Shown here: positions 26,665 to 39,364 of the stretch, piece after piece
Position numbering within the stretch: position 1 is the stretch's first letter
How the letters are laid out: each line of letters opens with the position of its first letter
DNA from: Crotophaga sulcirostris
Lineage: Eukaryota; Chordata; Aves; Cuculiformes; Crotophagidae
Assembly (NCBI GenBank): GCA_013397455.1
Contig: VYZB01000370.1
Span: 434,618-498,617 of the forward strand
Direction of reading: 5' to 3'
Length of the DNA stretch: 64,000 nt
Position numbers and translations under genes: made by a program
Notes under the pieces: model-generated
What the model saw: the letters and a program-made list of their open reading frames with translations, nothing else
Databases searched by the model: none
What the model was told of the DNA's origin: nothing

Positions 26665-27256
26665 ATGAGCGTTTATGCATATGCTTACCTTTTACTTGAG
26701 TCTGAAAAGCAGCTTTTCTTATTGGATTTTTTGGTTAAATATTGTTCAAGAAGAAAATACGAATTTTATTATCAAGAGGAAAATAAGGGGTATTTGAAGA
26801 GTCTTTATATCTTAATGTTTTATCTGAGAATAACACAAAGGTTATTTCATCATGTACAGAAGAATACCATGCCTTATTATACCTTAAATTTGAGCTATTA
26901 TAAAGGTTTTATTCACACAAATCAAAGGAATATTAAAGTATATATTTTTCTGGCTAGTGAAAATTGTACTAATTGTTCGGGTCTCAATGACTTTAAATGG
27001 AAAGCTGGGACAAAAATATTAAATACTTTTCAATATACTTTATGGAACAGCATTTTTTACAGAAGTCATGAAGTGCTATCAGTCTTCTCTCCTTTGTTGC
27101 TTTCCTGCAATGCCCCAGAAGCTAGAGATTTTGCAATTTCTTCAGTTATAATTTATGCTACAAAATATAAACTTAAATATCCAATGAAAGGACTTAGAGA
27201 TCTAGAGGAAGGTCAAAGTACACAAGCTAAAATACAGAAAAGAAAAGAAAAGAAAA
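26665..27256 (+). other. Unusually long open frame of unknown nature
   Basis: About 197 codons without a stop, beginning at an ATG and continuing into the AAAAG microsatellite and the run of Ns. In DNA this rich in A and T, a stop is expected roughly every 15 codons, so the length is notable. The conceptual product is rich in Tyr, Leu, Lys and Ile, has no recognisable domain, signal peptide or motif, and resembles no transposon protein I know. There is no clear splice site or promoter. The 3' continuation beyond the gap (to 27438) runs through simple repeat and a CR1 remnant and cannot be trusted. Chance, or a decayed element of unknown type, are the leading explanations. Confidence 0.2.
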
Positions 27257-27326
27257 NNNNNNNNNNNAAAAGAAAAGAAAAGAAAAGAAAAGAAAAGAAA
27301 AGAAAAGAAAAGAAAAGAAAAAAACA
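27236..27326. repeat. AAAAG microsatellite with an assembly gap
   Basis: Pentanucleotide AAAAG (AGAAA) units run on both sides of 11 unknown bases (N) at 27257-27267. The array is followed by a short A-run and a CR1 remnant. The true length of the array is probably not represented, since short-read assemblies collapse such arrays. Confidence 0.95.
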
Positions 27327-27330
27327 AAAC

Positions 27331-27385
27331 TGGAACTGGCTGTCCAGAGATGAGGTTGTGGACTCTCCATCCTTGGAAATATGTA
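27331..27385 (+). repeat. CR1 LINE scrap beside the microsatellite
   Basis: About 55 bp match the CR1 segment around TGGAACTGGCTGTCCAGAGA and GGTTGTGGACTCTCCATCC, the DNA encoding the W-x-x-L-P-x-E-V-V-x-S-P-S-L motif. The fragment has lost both neighbours. The microsatellite may have grown inside an older CR1 copy. Confidence 0.75.
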
Positions 27386-29931
27386 AGCGAAATTCCCCTT
27401 GCTACTCAAATCAATTCTCGATCCTTTTATCCTTTTGACAAAGAGAACAGGCTGTTTCCCTAAGCAATTTTATTATGTATTTGTCTTTTGTCATTCCTCC
27501 TCTCATATCAGGACTTAATGATGCTCACCTTTCACACTTTTTTCCTGTATCTTGTCTTTACTAAACTTCTGATCATTCTCAGAATTCTCTGCATTGTGCC
27601 AAATTAGGACCACTTGTTGGCAGTGGGAGGATTATTTCATTTTTTTATGTAATTTTACTATTTCTATATCACAGGAAAATGTTGGGTTTTGCAACTCTGT
27701 GACATTATTGATTGATGGTCACTCCAAGAATAAAGTGTCTCCTGTTTTACATTCTGCAAAACCATCAAGGCAATCATTCCACATGTTGCAGATTATTCTT
27801 ACTAAATGTATCACCTTGTTCTCTTTCTTACTATTTTTATTCCTATTTTTCAAGCATTTATACAGCTTCTCATGGTTGTTTTGAACTATATTCCTGGCTT
27901 CTGAAGCAGTTGTAACTTTTCCAGCTTTTTATTTTTAAAGAAATGTACTCCCAGTTATTGCTAAAAAAACCAAATGCTATCAGACCCAGAACAGACACCT
28001 GCACAACCCAGCTTCATAAAGTCTTTGACAGGAAAGAGCACAAAATTTCACCTATATCATATTTAACCTACTTCAATTATGATGTCAACTGAAACTGTAT
28101 TAGAAACCTTAGAACAATCAAGAACTACATATTTCGCTTTTTTCTCTTCCACAAGGAATAGTTGGAAATCATATTGATTTAATGTAATTGTACTTAACAA
28201 ACCTATTTTGGCTGTTACTTACTGCTTTATTACCTTCTAAATACTTACAAATAGATTCTTTGATTCTTATTCCAATTTCTGAAATTCAGTATACACGTTT
28301 CATTTTACAACCTAAGGTTAGGCACCATACTTTTTCCAGATCTCTGATATTTCTGTTCGCCTTCATTTCCTGAAGATGACTATTAACTAGTCTGAAATTA
28401 TTCCAGTCAGTTCCCTAAAGGCAAAGTAAATTCAAATTCTAGTTTACCTACAAAGACTTTAATGTAAAATTTTCCCTATTAGAACTTGAATTTTCACCCT
28501 AATATGATTGATGCCAAGTATTAGTCATATGCCACAGATAAACTTTATAAAAAGAAAAAGTACAAAAGACAGCAGTGCTTCTGGTGTTCTAAATGTTTTT
28601 TCTTATTAGCTTTATAACCTGCTGACTAATTGACTAATTCCTCTTTCTGCTAATGTACTGACTCAAAGATTTTTTTATCTGCCTTTCAAATTCTGGTAAG
28701 CTGTAACTTACAATTTCCAAGCAAATTTCCATTTTTTATTTGAGATTTTCCTTCTCCTGGATAAAAGCTTTGGATTCCACAGTTCTGTATTTCTCCATTA
28801 AATCAGAGATTTAGTCTGTATCGTCATATTCATCTCACCAAACATTAGCTATTGAGAGAGTCAGGCTGCTCTAGGATAGATCTGTATGTTCTTCCTACAA
28901 TTAATGATGAGAAGTATATTGAGATGAGGAGAAAATCTTATGACACATCTCGTCCTAAATTTGGTCTCTGAGTTAGGGAGGATACATTGTCCTTTGGAAA
29001 TGCTCATTGCTTTTATTAATCACAAACTGTGCTCATCACTCCCACAACATGGTTCTGAACTTCAGTAAATGTGAAGGATCCAGATCCAGTGTTTTATTTC
29101 TACATTGTGTAAATCTTATGAAATTATTGTAACTGCTTCATAAATACTAGTTAACTTAGATCACAATATATCTGTGAAAGAGGGAAATAAAGACTGAAGA
29201 ACCCATCTGTTCTCCACCATGAAACAATGCTACTCAGAACTTTAGGACAAGAAGTATTTTGCATCTAACTGACTACGTAAACAGAATACAGAATTAGAAG
29301 ACATGGTCATAAAATGATCTGAAATAAAACAAGAAAGCTCTGAAATAAAACATAATTATGATTTAAACATTTACTTTGTTCTAAAGAATGTAATATGTGA
29401 TTTCTAATGCAAGACTACTTCAGGGGTTTTGTTTTTCTGCTGCTTCTTCAGCTAGGCAGTCCTAGCACTATACAAGCACTTAGTATCATTTTTAAAAAAG
29501 CATTTTTTAGTGTCTGTATTTTCATAGTCACTAATAAAATGCTAGAAATAAACTGCTTTGGTGAACCTGTCTTCTTGGTTGATGCAGATATAGGCAGATG
29601 CGTATGCTGTGCCACCAGTATAAATTTTTGTCATGTCTGGATGATCTTTACAGAACGTTCATGGCTCAGACATCACATTTTGCTTTCTGGAAACAAAGAA
29701 ACAGAAAATTAAAAGACTTTATGCCTCTTCTCACCGTTTCTCAATGCTCACTGGTAAAGAAACGTGACACATAATTCCCTAAACAGGTAAATTACAAAAT
29801 GTTTCAGAATGCAAAGTCAGTGATTCCCAAGTGTAGGACAATGCACTTGCTTCTGAGCATTCTTATGAAACTCCTAATATGAGGACCTAGTTGTTGACAT
29901 AGCTGTCATATCTAAGCTAAAGTTTTATTAA
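27386..29931. other. Non-coding DNA, no gene seen
   Basis: Pyrimidine-rich in places (27480-27900) and otherwise AT-rich. The motif CTGAAATAAAACA occurs twice about 20 bp apart near 29320-29352. No gene, RNA gene or transposon was recognised. Confidence 0.5.
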
Positions 29932-29986
29932 AATCATAGAATCATAGAAAGCTTTTGGTTGGAAGGGACCTTTACAGGTCATCTAT
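29932..29986 (-). repeat. CR1 LINE 3' tail, minus strand
   Basis: AATCATAGAATCATAGAA followed by GGTTGGAAGGGACCTTTACA and GGTCATCT is the reverse complement of a CR1 3' end with its octamer tail. Only about 55 bp are kept, the extreme of 5' truncation. Confidence 0.9.
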
Positions 29987-30008
29987 GTTACTTTTTTCTG
30001 TTCTGCAG

Positions 30009-30176
30009 ATTAATAATGCTTTTGAAAGGTTTGTGTTTAGGAACTGGCTATTTATAACAGAAAGACATAGACATATGTACTATTTCACAGAAAAGGCCTC
30101 TGTCTATGTACTCAAGACACGTTTAAATTATCTCTTCTCCTCTAGCTACCTGAGCCCAAGGACAGCTAGTGAAAAG
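30009..30176 (+). other. Exon-like open frame, unproven
   Basis: A pyrimidine-rich tract ending in TTCTGCAG (30001-30008) precedes 168 bp with one frame open throughout (56 codons). The segment is followed by the donor-like AAAAG/GTAGGC at 30172-30182. It begins and ends between codons (phase 0 to 0). The conceptual peptide (beginning INNAFERFVF) resembles no family I know. A strong acceptor and a fair donor around an open frame of this size also occur by chance in 64 kb, and the CR1 tail just upstream suggests non-functional surroundings. Confidence 0.15.
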
Positions 30177-33100
30177 GTAGGCTAAACATTTGATATTTTT
30201 AAGAGTACAGGTCTGGCTGTAAGATGACTTAGAGAAAAAGAGGCTTGAAGCATTATGAATGGTGACTGAGCTCAGTCTAAATCCAGATCAAATCCACTAA
30301 AATTTTTATTGTCTTCAAGAAGACGATGAGATTAAGGAAGAGGAAAATGGTCTTCATATAATCTCCTCGACTTCATCCTCGATCTGGAGAAAGACATAAA
30401 ATTCTTCATGTTGTCAGTTACGTGCACAGTATAGCAGAGTGGGTAGCTTTGGCAGTGTATAGAACAGTCCTGGTGTTTCAATCATCTATACCAGGGGAGC
30501 TTACTCTGGCTTCCTCCGCCCCTTGCTCATGTACTATGATTGCTGCTGTTTCACCCATGTACCAGGCAGAAGCAGACACATCCAATGGCTATTGGCATTC
30601 ACTGTGTGTATTCACTTGTGTACTAGCACAAAACACCAGTACATACCCTGAACTGTTGCAGCTCAATGCACTAGAACTCATGACTTGAAACTTTCCATTT
30701 CCACCTTTGTAAAATGAGATGACAGAACTTTCACGTTTCTGCTATGTTATACAAGGCTCAATTGGTGTTTGCCAGAGTACTTTGAGGTACAATAATTTAA
30801 ACAAAGATTCATTCTAATGCCTTTCACTATGTGTTTTTATCTCAGTGAATTTTCTTGAATTTTATGTATGTGAATATTCTCTTACAGTTCTGGCACAAAA
30901 TATATAGAAAAACTCGAATCAAACATAATAAACCTTTAAAAATATAAACTATAGTGGGTGTTCAGAATATCAAATGATGGCTGAATTTAGTCTCTTCGGC
31001 TTGAAGTTGATAAAAATACATGTAGATTTTTAGAAGGAGGCTTCATATTTCAAAAAATAAATGCTCAGATATCAAACCCAAACAAACAGAGAACACAGTT
31101 GACTGATCTGCATCCTGCAGTGGTGGATCTGAACTGGTATGTGGCTGTCCACCCACTACTGTACAGATACTCAAGATACTAGTCATGAAACTATTTTTAC
31201 CATCATGAGCTTGGTCTTTTAACCACCCACATTTGTCTTTTAGGTTCTCACCTGTCAACGATGTAATTCACACCTTCACTTATAGCCCTGACCTAAAGCC
31301 AAGAATAACATGAAAGTAACTACATTTTCTTATTTAATTATTTCTCTTTAGGATTTATTTGGTTCTGTATTTTTTCAAGAATGCCTATGTGAAATCATTC
31401 CTGCAACAACATTCTTAAGAAAACCGAGTTTTCTGAAGAATAAAAAAAGTAATTATGTTTAAAATATTCCTTAGGAAATAAACGGAGTAAACTTTCTTTT
31501 GAGTTGCGGACTGAAAGAAAGCAGACAACTTTTATTGCTGTTTACAGCATAGTTCCTACTTTGCACTGATTCTGCACTAGGACTCTTCAAAATGAAAGTA
31601 GTTGCTTCACTTTTTCACTGTATTTTCAGTACATGGTAACTATAAGGAACGTTTGTTCACTTGTCCAAATTTATTTTCTTTCCAACTGATCCACTGTCAA
31701 AGTCTCTAGAGAACCTATTATATTCTGTATGCTCAGTCCTTTTCATAGCTGTTCATCTATCTTTTGAGTGGATCGATTCCATTAGCTCAAGAGTAGGAAA
31801 TTTTGTTAACATTTACACAAACAGATCATTAATTAAGACAGAGTTTTCTTGGAAAGAAAGGTTACTTGACAACTGCCCCCTAATTACACTCTTGAACTTT
31901 ATCTTAACCTTTCTGTCTTCAACACTGATATTCACAGATATATCATAAAAAAAATTGAGATCTTCCAGTCTGGCCTTTAAGTAGGAGTTTTTCATGAATT
32001 AATTTTTTAACTAGAACAGCAGGTAGTAACTGTAGCCTGAAAAGTGCAAGGTTAAACCATGCCACTCAAAGATGATTCTCAGACCATATATAGTATTTGC
32101 AGAAAAATAAATTTATATATAGTAACATACTGCACTGGATGAGAAACCTGTTATTTGGTTATAAAAGCTCAATAACTTCTGAATCACAGTTTCACTTGCT
32201 TTAAAAAATTCAGAGTCTTGTTTCTAGTGTAAACGTACATAGTTTAAACTTTCAACCATGGTCAAAAAGCCCTAGTGATTTCTAATTATGTTAAACATCG
32301 CAATCAGCTATGAGCATGTTCTTGCATCTCAGAGGAGTTAATTCAGGTGTTCCAACCAATTACAAGCTATCTTCATTTTTGCTGAATACATGGGTGGTTT
32401 CTGTAGAACTCTGTTATATTTATCACATTAATTTCTCTTATTATAGACCATTTTCAAGAGACTCCAGATTCTTGCCAGCTACTATGAAGATACAGAATTG
32501 CAACTCTACAATCTGCTTCTGAAAAGCATATTACAGAAGAAGTTGCTTGGATTAATAGAACGCATGGTGGGCTCACAGCCTTCACAATAGGTTGGAGGGT
32601 CCATTGCTCAAATACGTTCATAGCAAGCATTGTACATCTTTGCCCTCCTGTCCCACCTGTACTTGGTAAATTCAAGCCATTATGACTACTTTCCACATTG
32701 TACAAGATGACTCGTTACCACCCCTAACCAGAGGTTATGTGACATCTATGAGAAAAAACTCTTGACTATATTACTTAGGGAGAAAACAAGTCAGCTGCTA
32801 TCTGGCAACTGCCAGACACATAATAGCTTTAAGACTGGACAGAAATATGTCATGTGTATTTTTTATATCACCTGTGCAGCCATGGAGGAGCTACGTTTAC
32901 TAATAGCAGCAGAAACACTTTCTCAGTCATTGCCCATAGAGTCATCCACAAATCTTGATGGTTCCATGTCAACAACGCTCCTTCAGAAAGAACGTATAAA
33001 GATTTGCTGTCACCATAAAAACACTTTTGCATGAATTACAAGCTATATGCTTACTCACCAGTCATTCACTGTTGTCAGGGCATTTGAGAAGTCTGTCCTT

Positions 33101-34583
33101 TAAGTTTGATATGTGAAATATGAATAGAGAAAGGAATAGCCCTTGAAAGAGTGTATAAACAACATGAATCTCACATGCTGTGAGTCCTCTGCATGAGGGT
33201 TTGTTGTGTGGATCCATGCATGTTTGTGTTAGAGGTAATGTAGTTCAGGTGAAATGTGATGTGTCAGATTTGGCACCTCAGTAGTCTGGTATTTGGGGCT
33301 TTTAAAAGTAAAAAGCAAGTTCAACATCCTAGTGGAAAAATGAACATTTCCGCCTTTTAAAACCACACAACAATCCACTTCTAACACTGCAAAATGATAC
33401 GATACTGAAATGGCACGTTATACTTCACTTTTTCAAAATTCATGCGTCAGCACATATTCAAGTCTAAGGAGAGTGCAAGCAAGTTGTAGTTAAAATCTCA
33501 TCAAAATATGTCCAAATAGTATTTTAAATATGCCCACTTACTGTATAAAGGTAAGCCCTAATAATATACAATTAGCTAGACAAATACAGCTACTTATTTT
33601 TATTTCCTCCAAGCCTGTTAATTACATCTCAAATTTCAAATGCCTCACAGCTTCCCACAAAACTTTGCAGTCTCTCTGTAGCACATTGCAGCATGAATGC
33701 CTCCTTTGGCACTTTCTTCCTCTTCATTCTACAGCTCCTAGTCTGCCACTACTGAGATTTCAGCTGGAAAACAGGTTTCTTTCATGGTCTGCCTTCATAA
33801 GGGACTCGGCCTAAGGTTTAGTTCGCCGAACTTTGATTAAAGTAACATCTACTCTACCGTAGTCAATAAGGACTTCTAAACTCAATGGGTTGCATAATCT
33901 TTCTAATTAAGACAGTGATGTTAATTCAGTTTGAACCACCTCTATCTCTATTGAGATGAATGAGAGACTGGATGAGCAGGGTAAGACTACATGTATATCA
34001 GTAAAAAAAAAAAAAAAAGAACAGTAACTGATTTTTGCCTAAGCCCAACCCACAAGATACAGTTTTGAGTCCTCTATTCAATCACATACAACATCTTGCC
34101 TGTCAAAACAGGAGGGCTGCACCCAAACTGGGTGGTACCTGGAATGGTACCTGGAAAGTTACCTGGTCTAGGTTGTCACCAGCAACGCCTGGATATTGTG
34201 TGGGAAATAAACAGTTGGCATGGGAAAAAAACTGTAACAGGATCTGTGCTTACAGCTGGATGCTACGGATGATTGCATGCCATCAGTAAGGCTCCTATCC
34301 TGGCCTTCTGTGGCTTAGCAGTACAGGTGCAACCTAAGCACATGTAAAAGTCTACATCCTACACAGTTTAAATTAATCAAATGAACATATGTTTTAGTCT
34401 TGAATATATTCTCTATTTAAAAGGTGAATTATGGTAAAGGAAACAATATTTTTGACGTGCAAGAAAAACAGTTTTTGAAACCTCACTAAACAATTCACCC
34501 AAGGTGCTAAAGACATCAATTATAAAGCATTTAGCCAAAAGCTACGTATCTGTGTGCTGTCTACACCAGAAGAGCCTCTACCA
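30177..34583. other. Non-coding DNA, no gene seen
   Basis: No gene or known repeat. Open frames at 30422-30688, 31661-31948, 32762-33034 and 33530-33814 carry no recognisable patterns. A 16-base poly(A) lies at 34003-34018, without a retroposon body next to it. GGTACCTGG-like words occur three times at 34133-34165. Confidence 0.5.
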
Positions 34584-34643
34584 CTGTAATCATGCCAGTT
34601 ACCGAGGCTGGTCCTGTAATCATGCCAGATACCAAGGTTGGCA
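34584..34643. repeat. 30-bp tandem duplication
   Basis: Two adjacent 30-bp copies start with CTGTAATCATGCCAG. They differ at about six positions, so the duplication is old enough to have diverged. Confidence 0.88.
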
Positions 34644-37600
34644 CTGAAGCTACACTAAGTCTTTAATGCAGACCTGGTTTACTGACAGGCAAGCACTAAA
34701 AAGAAATTCTAAGTGCCAAAATTAAGGAAGTTCCTCTTATATGTGATTAAAAAGAAGAAGATTATTTCAATTTTCATGAGGATTCTTATTAGAAAAATAA
34801 AAATAAATTTGAAGATAGGTTTGCATGTGAAGGACAATTTAGATACACTGAAGTTTATTTATCTATTGAAATAACATATAGTTTTTTATTATATTATTCT
34901 AATTTTTCTCATACATACCTCTTGTTTGAATCGTTTTTCCTTTCCTCTTGACAAAGCTACAGATGCCTTTTCCAAATACTTATCATGAAGATTATATTTT
35001 TTGATTAACAGCTGTTTAGCTCCCCAATAACCTAACAGCTCATTCTGTAATCACAGAAATAGTTTTTCTGAGTGCAATGGGGCTATTTGCATGAATAAAG
35101 ACTTGCCGCCTCGGTCCCTAAATTTGTATTTATAGTATCTTTAAGTATAATAAAATTAAATTACAAATGAGTCACTGATTAAGTGTCCTTTTACGTGCTA
35201 TAAAATCTTGTATTGAGTTAGAGCTTCCTACTGTTCTTGCGATAAATAAGTGTTTAGAAAGATAATACTGAAGGATTTAGCAGGCATGCAGATTGTGGCA
35301 TCTTCTTTGTTCTACTTTTTGACAGAAAATGACTTTTCAGCATTACTTATCATCTGAAAAGATATTCAGAAGCACCAAACATCATTCTAGTTCCTCTTCA
35401 GACACTGAAACTTTGGAAATGAGGCATGGAAGGAATTCAGGAGATCAGTTCTTTCTTGCCCAAAATAGCTGACAGGTGATCCTTAGTTTCCTCTTTCTCT
35501 CCTATCTACTTTCTCCCTTCAAGTATCTCTGTATTTCCTGCTCTGAAAATAGTCAGCCCTCCATCCCATCTCTGAGACACCTCATGGGCCTCATTTCTTT
35601 TGTCCAACTCCAAAATATCTTTCTTTTCCTTCTCACCTAGTGGAAGGTATGAAGAGACAGTTTTCCCAGCTACATCCTCCGTTACCACCTAGCTTTTTTC
35701 CCTGGCCCCTAGCCAAAGCAGGCTTTGGAGAGGAAACATACTTGAAATGAAGAAGGAATGAAGTGTGTTTCATTCTTCTTACTCCCTGCCTTCTCCTGCT
35801 GGATGAATGTCTATTCTACACCTCCTAGATGGTTTCCAGCTGAGAAAACACTGGATCTTGTATTCAAAATGTATCTTGTTCCATATAAGTAAATGGAAAA
35901 ATCCCAGTAGCTTAGGGTCTCAGTTTGTCCATAACAAAACAAACAAATAAATTATTTTTTCCAGTGAATTATGAAAAAAGGAAAATCAGTCAGAAGAGTG
36001 GTCTTCTACTAATGTTTTTCATATAATTGATAAAAAACAACCCAACCTGTTTTAAAGGCTGAATATTGAGAGAAACATCTGCAGTATATAGAAAGTATAC
36101 ACAATGTATGCATAGGAAACATGTATAAACCAAGCTAGAATCTTCTCCTTTTGTTTGGAATCTTACAGCTTTAAAAACTTAATAATAGTCTGAACTCTAT
36201 AACTGGGATTTCTTGTAGGAGAGGGAGACACTAGGCACACAAAAACTTATTAAGCTCTTTAGTAAGACTTTGGTTCAAGGCCTGTCCTTAACGTTTCAGA
36301 GCCTGTCAGTGTTTTAATGGCATTTAGATCATGCTACAAGAGCAGAAATACTTCAGGATGTTGTAGAAGATCACTCCTGGGGTTGTACTAATGCTGCAAG
36401 ACAAATATATATATAAACATCTCAGAAAGGATTGTGCAAATGAATCGTCATTACTTGCTGAAGTCCCACTGCCTCAGAAATTACTTCTGTAATAGTAAAG
36501 CCCTGAGATGTAACGGGGCTACTCCCTAAGACTGGTGTAACTTAGCACTTTGACATTTTTTAACTGGAAAAGGTAAGCAGAGAAGATTAAAAAAAATTAC
36601 TTTCCTGTGATTAATAATTGCTTTGCACTCCCAAAATTCAAGCACAGTAAAGGCTAGAGTAAAGACTGCTCAACATCTCACCTTAGATTTTACCTTGAAT
36701 GTCACCTCACTCCACCTTGGGGTTGACATATGAATGCAAGTAGATTGAACTTGTCTGCCTGCAGCAGCTATTTCCTGCTATTATTTACCTTGCCTCTTGC
36801 AGAGGTGGCCACTCACAGATGGGAAGGCTGGTCCAACTCTAATGCTATTTCTTGCACAGCTTAGCACTGGCATAGTAAGGCAAAAGGCCAGCTGTAAAAT
36901 GATGCCATTCAGGAGTAGCTTCAGATGGAGTCAGCTGTCCTAACCAAGGGGACAGTCCCCACAGGGAAAAGGGCAAGGCAGAGTTCTCCAAGACACTTCA
37001 GCCACTTGAGTTTAATCATCCTGTGAGTTAACGCCCTCGATCACCCTAAATATCCTTTGGACTTGTTGCTCTTATTACTTCATTTTCGCATTAAGCTGTT
37101 TTCTATGTCCTGCCCTGAAACCCCTTGCACATGCAATTTTTCTGATGTTTCCACATTCAGACTTAGCAGAGACCACAAAATTTACTCTCTGTTATTTAGC
37201 ACCTCAAGTTAGACAGCAACTTGGCTGCAGAAAGGAACAGTCAGTGTTTTATTCGCCATTAAACACACACACCTCTTAAACTGTTCACGGTGCATTTTTA
37301 TAAAACAAAAGGCATATTATTGGCTTAGAGCCACTTCACATATATATCTCTTGGTCAAGATTTAACAATGTAAAACATCCTGAAAAATACCAGTAGAATT
37401 ATATGACAAGATTTGTATGTCAGATCACATAAAACTGAGAAATTTAAGGTTGATTAGTTGGAAATTATTGTACTGTATGAACTGAATGTTGCTGAAATCT
37501 ATAAAAAATATGAATATATAAGCAGAAGTTCTGATATCCCTTCCAGATGTATCATTTTAGTCTGGTTTCTTGGTGTAGTAGGGTTTATACTACCATAATG

Positions 37601-39364
37601 TCTGTCCTACAAATAACTTCTGAAGTCACTCGCAAATTTCAACCAATGTAATAAATAATTTAACTTCCCAAAGTTTATATGATAATTGGAATCTGGGTGG
37701 AGGAAAGAGGCCCAAATTACTGTCTCCCATAAGGGAAAAGCAAATGCAACTTATCCCTTTACCTCCTTTGAGAAGAATCAGACATCTGGCCAATCAGCAT
37801 CTGTATACTGGCAAGAAATCATCGCAAACAGAACATCACACCATCTATAACAAGTAATAAAAACCACCTAAGTGAAGTTGAGAAGGAGTGAAATACTGTT
37901 TATGTCAAGAAGAAAGGACAGGACAAAATTCAAAGGAGAGAAGGCTTGGCTTTGCTTACATCTGTTCAATAACATTAAAGTACACAGTATTAGAGATCTA
38001 AACTAGAACTGAGATTCAGGATGTCATTCATGGATATACTGAAACAGGTTTTTGACTTGGTTGGATCTATCATGGTTTGTTGGATCAAAATGTAAGGTTG
38101 ACCAAGTTAAAATATGGAATATTTTTGTCATCGAGATTAAGAATAGACAGGTCTTTTTAGTGTTTCAAGGACAAACACTGAAGGTATTTGTTGCAGGTTT
38201 GGTATACTTCCATGAATCACTCTTTGAAGCGATAAAAACAATCTCCATCTCTTCAGCAGTACAGATGCCTAATTGCTTTCCAGATTTGTCAGAAAATATT
38301 GGATGCTTACTGGATTTAAGTAGCTTCTAGCAACAGCATCTCCTCCATCTCTAGTCTTACTAAAAGACCTCAACAGAAAAGGCAGCGCAGTGGGCTGAAA
38401 AGCAGGAAATGGGTCACTGACCCCCAAATGCCCTGCTTTTCCTTAAGGACTATTCACCAAGTCAAAAGTAATGCTGGAAGCTGTGCTGGAGAACAGAACC
38501 AAGTAGGTACTACATGTACCTCTATAGAGAGAGTTAGGGCAGTTAAGAGAAATAATTAACAGCATAGTAGGATGTGAATGTAAAACACATCAGCATGCCA
38601 CATATTCAGTGCAGATTTTTAAACTATATCTATAGTATTAAATTCAGTCATTAAATTCAGTTTATTTGCCAGCATTTTCAGTATCATTGTCTGAGAGTGT
38701 TTCCAGCTCCTGAAACACAGTTTTCTATATGAGTAAATGCTTAAATATTCCTTGGCACTAATTTGGCTCATGACAACTAGCATGGTCCAGATCATGCCCA
38801 GAGATAGTTCATGAGCTTATACAGGTTAGCTCATTTTCAATAAACAGTTTACATGCAACTCCCTGTTCCAGAGCTAAGGGAGTGTGCTACCAGAGGTGAT
38901 GTCAGCATCACGCCAGTTTGTCTCAGCACCAAACCTGTTCTCATTCACATATAATTCACTAGTATAGTGAGAACTATGAGTAATATTCTGTGTAGTAGCT
39001 ACAGCATCTTGAATAGAGAATAGCTGGTCTCAAGCGGAGAAATTGTTGTCTACATCCATAGTAGGAATGAATGAAGAGCAGATATTATTCCTATGCTTTA
39101 TTCTTACTCTATTACTCTTCTGTGTATACAGGTCCTAAATAGTGACGTCAGTGTATATGATTGAAAGCATCCAGTTTCTCATATTGCAACAGAAAAGTGG
39201 TGATCAAGGATTTCTACAGTAGCTCTTTAATGAAAACTGGAATATTCATTGAAAAATGATCATCTCATTAGCAATCAGTAAACATGAAAAAAAAATGAGG
39301 CTCAACCAGTAAATTAGTCAGTACAAATTATTCTTCCACTCTGGTATTAATGACTCAACATCAG
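34644..39364. other. Non-coding DNA; one CNE-like stretch
   Basis: No gene recognised. The stretch 35040-35240 contains an octamer-type POU site (ATTTGCAT at about 35085) and homeodomain-like AT words; see findings. The stretch 36640-37000 has higher G+C and includes a short palindrome (GGGGACAGTCCCC, about 36949-36961), but no frame or repeat family I know. The minus-strand frame 35506-35688 is not recognised. Confidence 0.45.

Noticed and set aside
34003..34018. Poly(A) run as the tail of a processed pseudogene
   Set aside because: No transcript-like or coding sequence lies upstream on the plus strand.
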